Assembly: GCF_016591715.1 (NCBI RefSeq)
Contig: NZ_AP024109.1
Coordinates: 4,464,001-4,528,000 of the forward strand
DNA length: 64,000 bases
Direction of reading: 5' to 3'
Source of the DNA: Mesorhizobium sp. J8
GTDB lineage: Bacteria > Pseudomonadota > Alphaproteobacteria > Rhizobiales > Rhizobiaceae
Shown here: positions 1 through 10,343 of the stretch, in pieces
Position numbering within the stretch: the stretch's first letter is position 1
Layout: every line of letters starts with the position of its first letter
Notes under the pieces: model-generated
The model's database searches: none
What the model was told of the DNA's origin: nothing
Seen by the model: the letters and a program-made list of their open reading frames with translations, nothing else
Translations under genes and position numbers: made by a program

Positions 1-900
1 GTGTTCCTTGAGCGCGATGCTCAAGCCGCGCAGCACGATGAAGGCGAAGATCGACATGATGAAGAAGCACATGATCAACCCGAACTCCTCGCCGGCGACG
101 GAGAATACGAAGTCGGTATGAGCATCCGGAACAATGCGCTTGACGGTTCCCTCGCCCGGCCCGACACCGAACCAACTGCCGTTGATCAATGCCTCGCGGC
201 CCATATCGACCTGGAACGTGTCGCCTTCGCCGGTCAGAAACTTGTCGATGCGCAAGGCAACGTGCGGGAACACCGAATAGGCAGCGAACAGCCCGCTCGC
301 CCCGACGATGCCGAGAGCCACGATCCACAGCCACGGCAGGCCGGCCATGAAGAACATCACGCCCCACGTGCCCGTCACCAGCATGGTCTGGCCGAGGTCG
401 GGCTGCGCCACCAGAAGCGAGATGACCAGCGCAAGCAAAAGCATGGCGAACAGATTGCCGGGAATGTCGGGCTGGCGCTTATGCTCGGCAAACAGCCACG
501 CGCAGATGATGACGAAGGCGGGTTTCAGGAATTCGGACGGCTGGATGGAAAGGCCGGCGAGCGATACCCAGCGCCGCGCGCCCTTCACCTCGACGCCGAT
601 GTAGAGCACCGCCACCATCAGCACCAGCATGATGCAGAGCATCACCAGCGACATGCGCCTTATCTGTCGCGCCTCCAGAAAAGAGACCGCAAGCATGACG
701 AGGAGCGCCGGGATGGTGAAGATGACCTGCCTGGTGGCGAAGTGAAAGCTGTCGAGGCCGATACGCTCGGCCACCGCGGGGCTGGCCGCGAAGGATAAAA
801 TGATGCCCAACCCCATCAGCGACAGGAACGCGGCCAGGAACCAGCGGTCGATCGTCCACCACCAGGTTGCGACAGGACTTTTGTCGAGACGGCTTTGCAT
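1..900 (-). CDS. ftsW: FtsW, septal peptidoglycan polymerase/lipid II flippase-family protein (C-terminus cut by window edge)
   Basis: Reading the minus strand from the ATG at 900 gives about 300 residues starting [20 protein letters not shown], followed by repeated hydrophobic segments and the SEDS-family stretch GVEVKGARRWVSLAGLSIQP near residue 80. SEDS proteins polymerise glycan strands at the division septum together with FtsI, which is encoded in the same cluster. The start overlaps the murD stop (TGATG), so translation is probably coupled. The frame is open to the window edge; the missing part should be roughly the last fifth of a protein usually near 380 residues. Identification is secure from sequence and from its position after murD. 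Confidence 0.93.
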   Translation of the reverse strand, partial: MQSRLDKSPVATWWWTIDRWFLAAFLSLMGLGIILSFAASPAVAERIGLDSFHFATRQVIFTIPALLVMLAVSFLEARQIRRMSLVMLCIMLVLMVAVLYIGVEVKGARRWVSLAGLSIQPSEFLKPAFVIICAWLFAEHKRQPDIPGNLFAMLLLALVISLLVAQPDLGQTMLVTGTWGVMFFMAGLPWLWIVALGIVGASGLFAAYSVFPHVALRIDKFLTGEGDTFQVDMGREALINGSWFGVGPGEGTVKRIVPDAHTDFVFSVAGEEFGLIMCFFIMSIFAFIVLRGLSIALKEH

Positions 901-2303
901 CAACGTGGCCCTCCGATGGGTTTCACACCATCAATAGCAGTCGCAGCTTGCCTGAAGGCTTCGCCGCGAACTTCGAAATTCTTGAACTGGTCGAAACTGG
1001 CGCAGGCCGGCGACAGCAACACCACCGCCTCTCCGCCGGCGTCGTTTGCCGCGTCATGGGCGGCGTGCTCGACAGCGGCCGCCAGCGTTCCCGATATTTC
1101 GTAGGGCACCCCCTCGCCGAGCGTCGCGGCAAAGGCGGGCGCCGCCTCGCCGATGAGATAGGCCTTGGCGATGCGCGGGAAGAAACCGCGCAACGGCTCG
1201 ATGCCGCCTTCCTTGGGCAGGCCGCCGGCGATCCAGTAGATACGGTTGGCGAAGCTCGACAGCGCGGGTGCGGCCGCGTCGGCATTGGTGGCCTTGGAAT
1301 CATTGACGAACAGCACATGATCCTTGCGGCCGACCTGCTCCATGCGGTGCGCCAGACCGGGGAAGCTTTCCAGCCCGGCCTGGATCTCGCCGAGATCGAG
1401 CCCGACTTTCAGGCACGCGACGACGGCGGCCAGCGCATTCTGCGCATTGTGCTGGCCGCGCAGGGAGCCGATGCCTTCGAGGAAGGCGACGCGGCTGTAG
1501 CGGCCATGCACCGCTTCCATCAGATTGGTGCCGTCGGCGAAATAGCCATCGGTCAAAGGCAGGCGCTTGGAAATGCGAACGACGGGTCGGCCGGCGCGTT
1601 CCAGCCGGTCGGCGATCTGGGCGCACCAGGAATCGTCGACGCCGACGATCGCGGTGTCTGAGCCGGCGACCAGCCGCTCCTTGATCGAGGCGTAATGCGC
1701 CATCGTGCCGTGCCGGTCGAGATGGTCGCGCGTGAGATTGAGCAGGATGCCGGCCGTCGGGTCGATCGAGGGCGCAAGGTCGATCTGATAGGACGAGCAC
1801 TCGACCACATAGTGGCGCTGCGGCTCTGGCGGATCGAGCGTCATGATGGCGCGGCCGATATTGCCGCCCATCTGCGTGTCGCGCCCCGCGGATTTCAGGA
1901 TATGCGCCGTCAGCGCCGTGGTCGTCGACTTGCCGTTGGTCCCGGTGATCGCGATGAAGGGGGCCGCCGGGGCGCGGCTGATGCGCTCGCGGCAGAACAG
2001 CTCGATATCGCCGATCACCTCGACGCCGGCGCCGCGCGCCAGCTCCACGGTCCAATGTGGCTTCGGATGCGTCAGCGGCACGCCTGGCGACAGCACGAAG
2101 GCCGCGAAACGCGGCCAGTCGGCTCCGCGCAGATCGCCGGTTGCAATGCCCGCGGCGGCCGCCTTCGCGACGCTGTCCGGATTGTCGTCCCAGGCCAGCA
2201 CCTCGGCGCCCCCCGCGATCAGCGCATGCGCGGTGGCGATCCCCGAGCCGCCAAGCCCGAAGAGCGAAACGCGTTTGCCGGAAAAGGAAGCGGCTGGGAT
2301 CAA
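900..2303 (-). CDS. murD: UDP-N-acetylmuramoyl-L-alanine--D-glutamate ligase MurD
   Basis: A 467-residue Mur ligase, normal in length for MurD. It adds D-glutamate to UDP-MurNAc-L-Ala in the cytoplasm using ATP. The N-terminal Rossmann-like glycine stretch (FGLGGSG, about residue 15) binds the UDP moiety. The ATP loop GTNGKST is at residues 121-127, and the central-domain motif [11 protein letters not shown] and the C-terminal [10 protein letters not shown] segment are present. The start is a TTG (2303-2301), nine bases after the mraY stop, with no in-frame ATG at a sensible place, so initiation probably depends on coupling. It overlaps ftsW downstream by one base. Confidence 0.96.
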   Translation of the reverse strand: MIPAASFSGKRVSLFGLGGSGIATAHALIAGGAEVLAWDDNPDSVAKAAAAGIATGDLRGADWPRFAAFVLSPGVPLTHPKPHWTVELARGAGVEVIGDIELFCRERISRAPAAPFIAITGTNGKSTTTALTAHILKSAGRDTQMGGNIGRAIMTLDPPEPQRHYVVECSSYQIDLAPSIDPTAGILLNLTRDHLDRHGTMAHYASIKERLVAGSDTAIVGVDDSWCAQIADRLERAGRPVVRISKRLPLTDGYFADGTNLMEAVHGRYSRVAFLEGIGSLRGQHNAQNALAAVVACLKVGLDLGEIQAGLESFPGLAHRMEQVGRKDHVLFVNDSKATNADAAAPALSSFANRIYWIAGGLPKEGGIEPLRGFFPRIAKAYLIGEAAPAFAATLGEGVPYEISGTLAAAVEHAAHDAANDAGGEAVVLLSPACASFDQFKNFEVRGEAFRQAATAIDGVKPIGGPR

Positions 2304-2312
2304 GCAGGCGCC

Positions 2313-3395
2313 CTATCTAAGCTTGAGGGTGGAGAGGCCGACCAGTGCCAGGATGACGGCGATGATCCAGAAGCGGATCACCACCTGGCTTTCGGTCCAG
2401 CCGAGCTTTTCGAAATGGTGATGGATCGGCGCCATCAGGAAGACGCGTTTGCCGGTCATCTTGAAATAGCCGACCTGGATGATGACCGACAGGATCTCGA
2501 CCACGAACAGGCCGCCGACGATGACCAGAACGATCTCGTGCTTTGTGGCGACCGCGATGGTGCCGATCAGCCCGCCCATCGCCAGCGAGCCGGTGTCGCC
2601 CATGAAGATTGCGGCCGGCGGCGCGTTGAACCAGAGGAAGCCGAGGCCCGCGCCGATCACCGCGCCGAGCACGACGGCGAGTTCACCGGTGCCGGGCACG
2701 AAATGGATCTGCAGATATTCGGCGAAGACCGCGTTGCCCGAGAGATAGGCGATGACGCCGAAGGACGCCGCCGCGATCATGATGGGCACGATCGCCAGCC
2801 CGTCCAGGCCGTCGGTCAGGTTCACCGCATTGCCCGCGCCGACGATGACGAAGCAGGAAAACGGCACGAAGAACCAGCCGAGGTTGATGAGGAATTCCTT
2901 GGCGAAGGGGAAGGTCAGCGACGACGAGAACGGCGCCTGGCCATTGTGCATGATCACCCAGGCGGCGATCGCCGCGATGATGAACTCGATCGCCAGCCGC
3001 GCCTTGCCTGAGAAGCCCAGATGCGACTGCTTGGTGACCTTGAGATAGTCGTCGTAGAAGCCGATCGAGCCGAAGCCGACGGTGACCAGAAGCACCACCC
3101 AGACATAGATCGAGGAAAGGTTCGCCCATAGAAGCGACGAACCGATGATGCCGGACAGGATCATCAGCCCGCCCATGGTCGGCGTTCCCGCTTTCTTGAA
3201 ATGCGTCTGCGGGCCGTCGGCGCGGATCGGCTGGCCCTTGCCTTGCCGCAGGCGCAGCGAATTGATGATCGTCGGCCCGAAGATGAAGACGATCAGCGCC
3301 GAGGTGATCAGCGCGCCGCCGGTGCGGAAAGTGATGTAGCGGAAGACGTTGAAGAACGAGATCTTGTCCGCGAAATCGACGAGCAGTGTGAACAT
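2313..3395 (-). CDS. mraY: Phospho-N-acetylmuramoyl-pentapeptide-transferase MraY
   Basis: A 360-residue polytopic inner-membrane enzyme with about ten hydrophobic segments. It transfers phospho-MurNAc-pentapeptide to undecaprenyl phosphate, giving lipid I. Family motifs are visible: the TPTMGG segment early in the protein, the Asp-rich FYDDYLKV loop, [18 protein letters not shown], and the C-terminal [12 protein letters not shown] with its three histidines. The start is ATG with GGAAGG about four bases upstream. It lies between murF (26-bp gap) and murD (9-bp gap), the usual dcw position. Confidence 0.97.
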   Translation of the reverse strand: MFTLLVDFADKISFFNVFRYITFRTGGALITSALIVFIFGPTIINSLRLRQGKGQPIRADGPQTHFKKAGTPTMGGLMILSGIIGSSLLWANLSSIYVWVVLLVTVGFGSIGFYDDYLKVTKQSHLGFSGKARLAIEFIIAAIAAWVIMHNGQAPFSSSLTFPFAKEFLINLGWFFVPFSCFVIVGAGNAVNLTDGLDGLAIVPIMIAAASFGVIAYLSGNAVFAEYLQIHFVPGTGELAVVLGAVIGAGLGFLWFNAPPAAIFMGDTGSLAMGGLIGTIAVATKHEIVLVIVGGLFVVEILSVIIQVGYFKMTGKRVFLMAPIHHHFEKLGWTESQVVIRFWIIAVILALVGLSTLKLR

Positions 3396-3421
3396 GGTCC
3401 TTCCGTCCCCCGGAACCCGAC

Positions 3422-4855
3422 CTAGGCCGGCTTAATGTTTGTGGCTTCCGCCGGAAATTTGCCGAGCAATGCCTCGACCAGCTTTGAAAACCCGATGCCT
3501 TTAGACGATTTGACCATCACCACGTCGCCGGGCCTGAGCGCGGAGATCACGAGTGGCTTCAAATCTTCCGCTCCCGAGCGATACTCGGTCGCGATGTCCG
3601 ACGGCAGGACGTCGGCCAGCGCCCGCATTTCCGGACCGCCGAGAAAGACGTTGCGCGTGCCCGTCCCGACGATCAGCTCGGCAAGCGCTGCATGGAGTTT
3701 CGCCGAATGGCTGCCGAGCTCCAGCATGTCGCCGAGCACGGCGATGCGCCTGCCCTCGCCCGAGACCGGCGTGGCGTTGAGCAGCGCCATGGCCGCCGCC
3801 ATCGACGCCGGATTGGCGTTGTAGCTCTCGTCGATCAGTGTGATCGGCCCGTCGGGATGATGCAGGACATGGCGCCGGCCCCGCCCGCGCTCGGCCGAAA
3901 GATCCGCAAGCGCGGCCGCGACCTTGTCGACGTCCGCACCGACCAGTTGCGCGGCGCCAAGCACGGCCAGGACATTCTGCACGATATGACGGCCGGGCGC
4001 CCCGACACGGGCGGTCAGATCCCTCTTGCCGATCTTGACGACGATGTCGGAATGGTCGGCATGGAGTTCGCAGCCGACCAGGCGGAAGGCCGAGCGGACA
4101 TTTTCGCCGAACCCGAAGACATGCTCGACGCCTGCGTCTTTCGCCATTTTCCCGAGCAGCTTCCAGCGTGGATCGTCGCGGTTGAGCAGCGCGGCGCCGC
4201 CGGGCTCGATCCCCTCGAAAATCTCGGCCTTTGCCATGGCGATCTCGTCGAGATTCTTGAAGAAGCCGAGATGGGCGGCGGCAATGATCGTGACGATGGC
4301 GACATGCGGCCTGACCATCTTGACCAGCGGCCTGATCTCGCCCGGATGGTTCATGCCGATCTCGAAGACCGCGTAGTCGCAGTCCTGCGGCATGCGCGCC
4401 AGCGTCAGCGGCACGCCCCAATGGTTGTTGAACGACTGCGCCGAGGCATGCACCCTGCCGACCGCCGACAGCACATGGCGCAGCGCTTCCTTGGTGGTCG
4501 TCTTGCCGGCCGAACCGGTGACCGCGATGATTCTGGCCTTCGAGCGGGCGCGGGCCGCGACGCCGAGCTTCTCCAGCGCCGCAAGCACATCCTGCACGAC
4601 GATCATCGGCGCCGTCAGCCGTCCGAGCGAGGGCAGCTTGGCTTCGGCGACGACCAGCACGGCCGCTCCGGCCTTGACCGCCGCCGTCGCGAAATCATGG
4701 CCATCCATCGCCTCGCCCTTGATGGCGAAGAAGGCGTCTCCAGGCTCCAGGCTGCGGCTGTCGATCGAAATGCCGGTGATGCCCTCCGGCAGCGAGCCGA
4801 TCGGCCTGCCGCCCATCGCCTCGACCAGCGCTTCCGACGTCCACAGCAGGTTCAT
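3422..4855 (-). CDS. murF: UDP-N-acetylmuramoyl-tripeptide--D-alanyl-D-alanine ligase MurF
   Basis: A 477-residue Mur ligase that adds D-Ala-D-Ala to the UDP-MurNAc-tripeptide, completing the cytoplasmic precursor used by MraY. The ATP-binding loop GSAGKTT is at residues 114-120. The family segments [21 protein letters not shown] and [11 protein letters not shown] follow in the expected order, and the last third is the usual Mur ligase C-terminal domain. The ATG at 4855 overlaps the murE stop by four bases (ATGA), so the two ligases are probably translationally coupled. Confidence 0.96.
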   Translation of the reverse strand: MNLLWTSEALVEAMGGRPIGSLPEGITGISIDSRSLEPGDAFFAIKGEAMDGHDFATAAVKAGAAVLVVAEAKLPSLGRLTAPMIVVQDVLAALEKLGVAARARSKARIIAVTGSAGKTTTKEALRHVLSAVGRVHASAQSFNNHWGVPLTLARMPQDCDYAVFEIGMNHPGEIRPLVKMVRPHVAIVTIIAAAHLGFFKNLDEIAMAKAEIFEGIEPGGAALLNRDDPRWKLLGKMAKDAGVEHVFGFGENVRSAFRLVGCELHADHSDIVVKIGKRDLTARVGAPGRHIVQNVLAVLGAAQLVGADVDKVAAALADLSAERGRGRRHVLHHPDGPITLIDESYNANPASMAAAMALLNATPVSGEGRRIAVLGDMLELGSHSAKLHAALAELIVGTGTRNVFLGGPEMRALADVLPSDIATEYRSGAEDLKPLVISALRPGDVVMVKSSKGIGFSKLVEALLGKFPAEATNIKPA

Positions 4856-6306
4856 GCGGCGCGCTCCTTCAGCGCATCGCGCACTTCCTCATGGTCGGAG
4901 AAATGGAAGGTTTCGCTGCCGATGGTCTGGCCTTCCTCATGCCCCTTGCCGGCGACGATCAGCGTGTCGCCGGCGCGCAGCATCGCCACCGCCTCGTGGA
5001 TCGCCTTGCGGCGGTCGCCGATCTCAATGGCGCCGGGCGCGGCGGCAAGGATCGCCGCCCGGATCGTTTCGGGCACCTCGCTGCGCGGATTGTCGTCGGT
5101 GACGATGACGATGTCGGCGAGCCGGGTCGCGATCTCGCCCATGATCGGCCTTTTTCCCCGATCGCGGTCGCCGCCGCAGCCGAACACCACGACGACGCGG
5201 CCCGTGGTGAAAGGCCGGACCGAGGTCAGCACGTTTTCCAGCGCATCGGGCTTGTGGGCGTAGTCGACATAAACGGGAGCGCCGGCGGCGGTGGTGCCGA
5301 CGAGGTCGAGCCGGCCCGGCGCGCCCTTCAATTTCTCCAATGCCGCCAAGGCTTTGGCCACGGACGTTCCAGTCGCGATGGCAAGGCCTGCCGAGACCAG
5401 CGCGTTGGCGATCTGGAAATCGCCGGCCAAAGGCAGGTCGACCTCGTGCAGCACGCCGTCCGCCACGATTTCGGCGCGCTGGCGATGGCGCTCATGCTCG
5501 ACCCGCTTGAGCGTCAGGAAATCGCCATGGCGCCCGACGGTCAACACTTTCAGCCCCGCCGCCTTCGCGGCCTTGATGGTCGGCTCCGACCACGGGTCGT
5601 CGGCAAAGACGATCGCGGGCGCGCCCTTCGGCAGCAGCGTGTCGAACAGACGCAGCTTGGCGCGGTGATAATCCTCGACCGTCGGATGATAATCCATGTG
5701 GTCGCGTCCGAGATTGGTGAAGGCGCCGGCCGCGAGCTTCACGCCGTCGAGGCGGCGCTGGTCGAGGCCGTGGCTCGAGGCTTCCATCGAGGCGTGGGTG
5801 ACGCCGGCATCCGCCAGTTCCTTGAGCAACCGGTGCAGCGCCACCGGATCGGGCGTCGTCAGCGAGCCATATTCGTTGCGGCCGGGCGCCACGACACCGG
5901 TTGTGCCGATCGAGGCGGCGGCAAAACCCGCCTGCTCCCAGATCTGGCGGGTGAAGGCGGCGACGGATGTCTTGCCGGCGGTGCCGGTGACGGCGACCAT
6001 GGTCTCCGGCTGGCGGCCGAAGAAGCGCGCCGCGCTGAGCGCCAGCGCCAGGCGCGGATCATCGACGGCGAGAACCGGGATCGACAGGCTTGGGACGGCC
6101 GCGCCCCTGCCGGTGACGATCGCCGCGGCGCCACGGCTTGCTGCGTCGGCCGCATAGGCCGAGCCGTCGGCCTTGCTGCCGGCAAGCGCGAAGAAGACGG
6201 CGCCGGACTTGACGGCGCGGGAATCGGAGGAAAGTCCGGTCACCTCCAGATCGGGGAAAGCTGTTCCCTCGACAGGCAGGATACCGGCTAGATCTTTTAG
6301 ATGCAT
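4852..6306 (-). CDS. murE: UDP-N-acetylmuramoyl-L-alanyl-D-glutamate--2,6-diaminopimelate ligase MurE
   Basis: MurE adds meso-diaminopimelate to the dipeptide precursor. From the ATG at 6306 the product is 484 residues, normal for the family. GTAGKTS is at residues 108-114. The DNPR motif in [11 protein letters not shown] marks the diaminopimelate-specific class rather than the lysine class. An in-frame TTG 51 bases upstream (6357) would add 17 non-conserved residues; I preferred the ATG because the protein then begins with the conserved MHLKDLAG. It follows ftsI after a short gap of about 55 bases and overlaps murF. Confidence 0.95.
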   Translation of the reverse strand: MHLKDLAGILPVEGTAFPDLEVTGLSSDSRAVKSGAVFFALAGSKADGSAYAADAASRGAAAIVTGRGAAVPSLSIPVLAVDDPRLALALSAARFFGRQPETMVAVTGTAGKTSVAAFTRQIWEQAGFAAASIGTTGVVAPGRNEYGSLTTPDPVALHRLLKELADAGVTHASMEASSHGLDQRRLDGVKLAAGAFTNLGRDHMDYHPTVEDYHRAKLRLFDTLLPKGAPAIVFADDPWSEPTIKAAKAAGLKVLTVGRHGDFLTLKRVEHERHRQRAEIVADGVLHEVDLPLAGDFQIANALVSAGLAIATGTSVAKALAALEKLKGAPGRLDLVGTTAAGAPVYVDYAHKPDALENVLTSVRPFTTGRVVVVFGCGGDRDRGKRPIMGEIATRLADIVIVTDDNPRSEVPETIRAAILAAAPGAIEIGDRRKAIHEAVAMLRAGDTLIVAGKGHEEGQTIGSETFHFSDHEEVRDALKERAA

Positions 6307-6360
6307 TGAGTCCCGTTCACCGCAACAAAATAGCGCGCAGTTGCCGGCGCGCCCCAAGAA

Positions 6361-8085
6361 TCACTGATAGGAAACCAGCGTTGCACCATTTTCATGGCTG
6401 AAATCTGGCTTCACGCCAAGCATGGCCGCTGAGCGCCTGATGATATTGCCGGCCATAACCCCCGCATTGTTGGCGGCGACGTCCGTCATCCCGGGCTTTT
6501 CCGGATGCGGAGCGTCGGCGATCGTGAACACCAGGAATTGCGGATCGTCCATCGGGAAGGCGGCGACGAAGGTGTTGAAATTCAACTCCTTGGAGTAACG
6601 GCCGTTGATGACCTTCTCGGCCGTTCCGGTCTTTCCGCCGACCCGGTAGCCGGGGGCCCTGGCGTTTCTGGCCGAGCCCTTCTCGGCGTTGAGCGTGTAG
6701 AGGTAGCGCATGCCTTCGACCGTCTTGTCACTGACCACTCTCTTGGCCACCGCCATGGCCTCCTCCTCGCTGCGGACCAGGAATGTCGGCTCGATCAGAT
6801 AGCCCTGCATCAGCGCCGCGCAGCCCACGGCGGCCTGCAGAGGCGTCGTCGACACGCCGTGGCCGAAGGCGATGGTGAAAGAGTTGACCTGTTTCCAGAC
6901 CTTGGGCTCGGTCGGACGCGCGACCTCGGGCAGCTCGGTCTGCATCCTGTCCAGAATGCCGAGGCGATGCAGGAATTCGCGGTGCCCTTCGATGCCGACC
7001 AGCTCGGCCTCCCTGGCCGACCCGATGTTGGACGAATAGAGGAACACTTCCGGCAAGGACAGGACGCGGTTCTTGCCATGGAAATCGTGGATGGCCTGGT
7101 GGCCGACCCGGATCGGATGCGAGGCATCGAAGCGGCTGTTCATCGTCGCCTTGCCGGAATCGAGCGCCATGGCCGAGGTGAAGCTCTTGAAGGTCGAGCC
7201 CATCTCGTAGAGACCCGCCGACATGCGGTTCAGCCGGTCCTTTTCCTGCGCATTGTAAGGATTGTTCGGATCGAAGTCCGGCACCGAGGCCATCGCCATC
7301 ACTTCGCCCGTCTTGATGTTCAGCACGACGGCGCCGGCGCCCAATGCGCGATAGCGCTCCAGGCCGGCGGCGATCTCGTCGCGCACCACATGCTGGACGC
7401 GCAGATCGATCGAAAGCCTGACCGGCTTGAGATCCTTGGCCACGGCCAGACCCGACGCCTGCAGGTCGCTCAACCCCTGCTCGTCGATATACTTCTCCAT
7501 GCCGGAGATGCCCTGGTTATCGATGTTGGTCAGGCCGACGATATAGGACGAGGTCTCGCCGCTCGGATAGAAGCGCCGCTTTTCGGTGCGGAAGCCGAGC
7601 CCGGGTATGCCCAACGCCAGGATGTCGGCCTGCTGCTTCGGCGTCAGCTGGCGCTGCAGCCAGACGAAGCCGGCGCCGCTCTTGAGCTTGCGGTAGGTCT
7701 GCTCGTAGTCGATCTCCGGCAGCACGGTCGACAATTTCTCGATCGCTTCGTCGGCGTCGACGATGCGGCGCGGCTCCGCAAACAGCGACGCCGTCTTGAT
7801 GTCGGTCGCCAGCACCTCGCCGTTGCGGTCGACGATATCCGGACGCGATGCCGTGACCCGGCTCTCCGGGCCGCCCGAAAGATCCGGGTTCTGCATGCCG
7901 AGATAGACGAGCCGGCCGGCAATGGTCGAATAGATGGTGAAGAACACCGCCATGGTCATGACGATGCGCGTCCTTGCCTTGCCGCCCGTCGCCTTGCGGG
8001 CGGCATCGACGACGATCGAGCCGTCCTCGGCCTGCTTCTTCCGGCGCTTCAGCAGGTCACCGATCCTTGGAAGCCTGCTGATCAT
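6361..8085 (-). CDS. ftsI: FtsI/PBP3, septal peptidoglycan transpeptidase
   Basis: A 574-residue class B penicillin-binding protein. One membrane anchor lies near residues 40-62 after a basic cytoplasmic tail, followed by the pedestal dimerisation domain and the transpeptidase domain. The three active-site motifs are visible: STFK at 297-300 (nucleophile Ser297), SSN at 351-353 and KTG at 485-487. It crosslinks septal peptidoglycan in the periplasm with FtsW as partner polymerase. The ATG overlaps the ftsL stop by four bases. Length and order are as expected for rhizobial dcw clusters. Confidence 0.96.
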   Translation of the reverse strand: MISRLPRIGDLLKRRKKQAEDGSIVVDAARKATGGKARTRIVMTMAVFFTIYSTIAGRLVYLGMQNPDLSGGPESRVTASRPDIVDRNGEVLATDIKTASLFAEPRRIVDADEAIEKLSTVLPEIDYEQTYRKLKSGAGFVWLQRQLTPKQQADILALGIPGLGFRTEKRRFYPSGETSSYIVGLTNIDNQGISGMEKYIDEQGLSDLQASGLAVAKDLKPVRLSIDLRVQHVVRDEIAAGLERYRALGAGAVVLNIKTGEVMAMASVPDFDPNNPYNAQEKDRLNRMSAGLYEMGSTFKSFTSAMALDSGKATMNSRFDASHPIRVGHQAIHDFHGKNRVLSLPEVFLYSSNIGSAREAELVGIEGHREFLHRLGILDRMQTELPEVARPTEPKVWKQVNSFTIAFGHGVSTTPLQAAVGCAALMQGYLIEPTFLVRSEEEAMAVAKRVVSDKTVEGMRYLYTLNAEKGSARNARAPGYRVGGKTGTAEKVINGRYSKELNFNTFVAAFPMDDPQFLVFTIADAPHPEKPGMTDVAANNAGVMAGNIIRRSAAMLGVKPDFSHENGATLVSYQ

Positions 8086-8477
8086 TGAACGGTGCTCCCG
8101 GTGACCACTGGATCCTTGCCGTCCGAAGGCTCCTTGCCCGAATTGTCGGCCATGCCGCCAAGGCGCTGCGAGGAGAGATCCTCGATGGTCACGGGTTTCA
8201 CGGGAATATCGTCGAGGCTGCCGATCTGGTGCGCGTTCACCGGCTCGAGTCCGAGCTGGCTCTTATAGACGTCGGCAAGCTTCTGCAGCCGCGACGGCTG
8301 CGTGAGCAGGCTCCAGTCCGCCTTGAGGAGATCGATCGTTTCCTCCTCGTAGTGGATTTGCGCCTGGATCTTCTGCACCGCCGCCAGTTGCTCCTCGGCT
8401 TCCCGCTTCGTCTTGTAGGTCAGGGCCGCGGCCGAGACCATGACGGCAATCAGGACTATGTCGCTGGTACGAAACAC
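8082..8477 (-). CDS. ftsL: FtsL-like divisome protein
   Basis: A 131-residue bitopic protein. A single hydrophobic segment (about residues 7-22) is followed by a heptad-rich stretch (roughly 25-55, KREAEEQLAAVQKIQAQ) that should form a coiled coil, then a polar Pro/Asp/Gly-rich tail. This matches the small divisome scaffold FtsL in architecture; sequence conservation in the family is weak, so the call rests largely on position between rsmH and ftsI. The start is a GTG with an excellent ribosome-binding site (GGAGAGGTGAG), which begins before the rsmH stop. Confidence 0.88.
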   Translation of the reverse strand: MFRTSDIVLIAVMVSAAALTYKTKREAEEQLAAVQKIQAQIHYEEETIDLLKADWSLLTQPSRLQKLADVYKSQLGLEPVNAHQIGSLDDIPVKPVTIEDLSSQRLGGMADNSGKEPSDGKDPVVTGSTVQ

Positions 8478-8481
8478 GTGC

Positions 8482-9498
8482 TCACCTCTCCCCCGGCCGC
8501 TCGACGGCGGGAAGCTTTGGAAGGCCGAAAATCGAAAAATCGCCGGCGCGTGCCGGAGCGTCGGTGCGGATCGCGGCGCGCAGCCTGGCCGAGCGCGCGC
8601 GCGGATTGGCGTCCAGCTCGGCTTCTCCCGGCGTCACGCCGCCGCCAGCTTTACGGAAAGTCGCGACGCGCTGCGGCGCATCGGGCATGTGGCGCGAGCC
8701 GCCGGCGGCTTCGGAACGATCGGCGATGAAGCGCTTGACGATGCGGTCCTCCAGGGAATGGAACGTCACCACCGCGAGCCGTCCGCCGGGCTTCAGCACA
8801 CGCTCGGCGGCTAGCAGCGCCCTTGCCAGTTCGCCAAGCTCGTCATTGACGAAGATGCGCAGCGCCTGGAAGACGCGCGTGGCGGGGTGGATCTTGTCCT
8901 TCGGCGCCCGTCCGATATGCGTTTGGATGGCGTCGGCGAGATCGAGCGTGCGCTCGAAAGGCTTCTTCTCGCGCCGGCTCTCGATCATGCGCGCGATGCG
9001 CCCGGCGTGACGCTCCTCGCCGAGAAAGCCGAAGATGCGGGCAAGGTCGCCCGCCTTGAAGGTGTTGACGACGTCGGCCGCGGAGAGACCTGCCTGCGCC
9101 ATGCGCATGTCGAGCGGCCCGTCGGCGCGAAACGAAAAACCGCGTTCGGCCTGGTCGAGCTGCATGGACGAGACGCCGATGTCGAGCACGACGCCCTCGG
9201 CGCTTTCGACATGCTCGTCCAGCGTCGAGAACGGCGCCTGGACCAGCCTCAGCCGGCCGCCGGCCTGCTCTTCGAGCGCCCTGCCCGCCGCGATTGCGTC
9301 CGGATCGCGGTCGATGGCGACGACTGAAGCGCCGCGATCGAGGATAGCGCTGGTGTAGCCGCCGGCGCCGAACGTCCCGTCGATGATGGTATCGCCCGCT
9401 TTCGGCGCGAGCGCATCGAGCACCTCGGCAAGGAGGACCGGAATGTGACGGGCCAGTCCGCCAACGGCGTGAGCGTCATCGCCGTGGCCAGCCATCAT
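8482..9498 (-). CDS. rsmH: 16S rRNA (cytosine1402-N4)-methyltransferase RsmH (MraW)
   Basis: From the ATG at 9498 the product is 338 residues. The protein starts with the family segment [18 protein letters not shown] and has the SAM-binding motif [10 protein letters not shown], the [19 protein letters not shown] block and the C-terminal [10 protein letters not shown] segment. It N4-methylates C1402 of 16S rRNA at the ribosomal P site. The same frame stays open upstream through mraZ to 10140, but those residues are the wrong-frame reading of mraZ and its leader. ATGATG here overlaps the mraZ stop TGA, pointing to coupled translation. Confidence 0.95.
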   Translation of the reverse strand: MMAGHGDDAHAVGGLARHIPVLLAEVLDALAPKAGDTIIDGTFGAGGYTSAILDRGASVVAIDRDPDAIAAGRALEEQAGGRLRLVQAPFSTLDEHVESAEGVVLDIGVSSMQLDQAERGFSFRADGPLDMRMAQAGLSAADVVNTFKAGDLARIFGFLGEERHAGRIARMIESRREKKPFERTLDLADAIQTHIGRAPKDKIHPATRVFQALRIFVNDELGELARALLAAERVLKPGGRLAVVTFHSLEDRIVKRFIADRSEAAGGSRHMPDAPQRVATFRKAGGGVTPGEAELDANPRARSARLRAAIRTDAPARAGDFSIFGLPKLPAVERPGER

Positions 9499-9953
9499 TC
9501 CGATCGCTCCCCGGGCTTCGTCCCCTGCCGAAGCTGCAAAAGCCTGGCCCGCGCCTGCGCCCCATAGGCGGCAAGCCGTCCCGGCTCCCAGATTTGAAAG
9601 AAATTGCCGCGGCCGACAAAGGCCACCTCGTTCGAGATGCCCGTATGCTCGCGGATGAAATCGGTCATGGTGATGCGGCCGTCCTGGTCCAATTTCAGGA
9701 ATGTGCCATCGCCGTGGCAGAAGAACGACATGTCGTCCGCCGTCTGCAGGAACGGGTCTTCCAGCGCTATCCGCTGCTCGTAGCGGTCGAGCAGATCGAG
9801 GCCACCCACATCCATGGCCGGCAGGTCCAGGCAGCGCAGCGCGTAGAGTTCCGAATAGCCGCGCTTCTGCACCACGGCGCGGAAATGCGCCGGAACGGAC
9901 ACCCGCCCCTTCGCATCGATCCTGTTCACCGCGTTTGACAGAAATCGGTCCAA
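9495..9953 (-). CDS. mraZ: MraZ, transcriptional regulator of the dcw operon
   Basis: A 152-residue protein with two SpoVT/AbrB-like DNA-binding halves: [16 protein letters not shown] near residues 10-25 and the weaker second copy [15 protein letters not shown] near 85-100. MraZ forms a ring and represses its own operon by binding spaced TGGG repeats; such repeats occur upstream. The only plausible start is a TTG, because a TAG lies three codons upstream and no ATG precedes the conserved DRFLSN. It is the first gene of the dcw operon. Confidence 0.95.
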   Translation of the reverse strand: MDRFLSNAVNRIDAKGRVSVPAHFRAVVQKRGYSELYALRCLDLPAMDVGGLDLLDRYEQRIALEDPFLQTADDMSFFCHGDGTFLKLDQDGRITMTDFIREHTGISNEVAFVGRGNFFQIWEPGRLAAYGAQARARLLQLRQGTKPGERSE

Positions 9954-10129
9954 TGAACGCTACAGCCGCTTCCGCCGCCGTACCCCTTCCCATGTTGTTC
10001 TCCGCGCCCCCGCCTCGCTTGCGGCAGATCGCTTCATTCACCGGGGCGAAAACCGGCAAACGCGCAGCCGCCGCGGCTGCCCGATTGGCGTACGCTTCAC
10101 CCTGACGCGGAACGAAAGCTTGATCTGAA

Positions 10130-10163
10130 TGGGATATCATGGGGTATTATGGGCGTCAACGGG
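10130..10163 (-). promoter_or_regulatory. Probable dcw promoter overlapped by MraZ-type repeats
   Basis: On the plus strand GGG triplets start at 10131, 10141, 10151 and 10161. Three of them are TGGG and the last is CGGG, an exact 10-bp period. On the minus strand the same bases contain TTGACG (10159-10154), 17 bp, then TATCCC (10136-10131), a plausible -35/-10 pair reading toward mraZ. MraZ is known to bind TGGG repeats spaced by one helical turn. The promoter is inferred. Apart from this, the 390-bp gap 9954-10343 holds only a leader of about 170 nt for mraZ and the upstream region of the next gene. Confidence 0.7.
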
Positions 10164-10343
10164 AACAGACATCACAAACATGCACGCCACAACCAGAAAG
10201 CGCAGGCCGAAGGCGCGTCTCGTCTTTATCGTCTATTAAGCCTAACGAAGCGTTTAGAGCCCTCTGGCCCAAAAAGACGCGGCTTGCTGTGGACGGCCGG
10301 CGCGCATAGCGTCGAGTGAAGTTCTGCCTGATCGAGGATCGAA

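Noticed and set aside
1695..3011. Long plus-strand open frame opposite murD and mraY (also similar ones opposite murF, murE, ftsI)
   Set aside because: Composition is Arg/Asp/His/Gln-rich with no domain, and the minus-strand genes are unmistakable. Long antisense frames are expected in GC-rich codon usage.
9499..10140. N-terminal extension making rsmH a 552-residue protein
   Set aside because: The added part is mraZ and its leader read in another frame; it has no similarity to RsmH, and the ATGATG overlapping the mraZ stop is the natural start.
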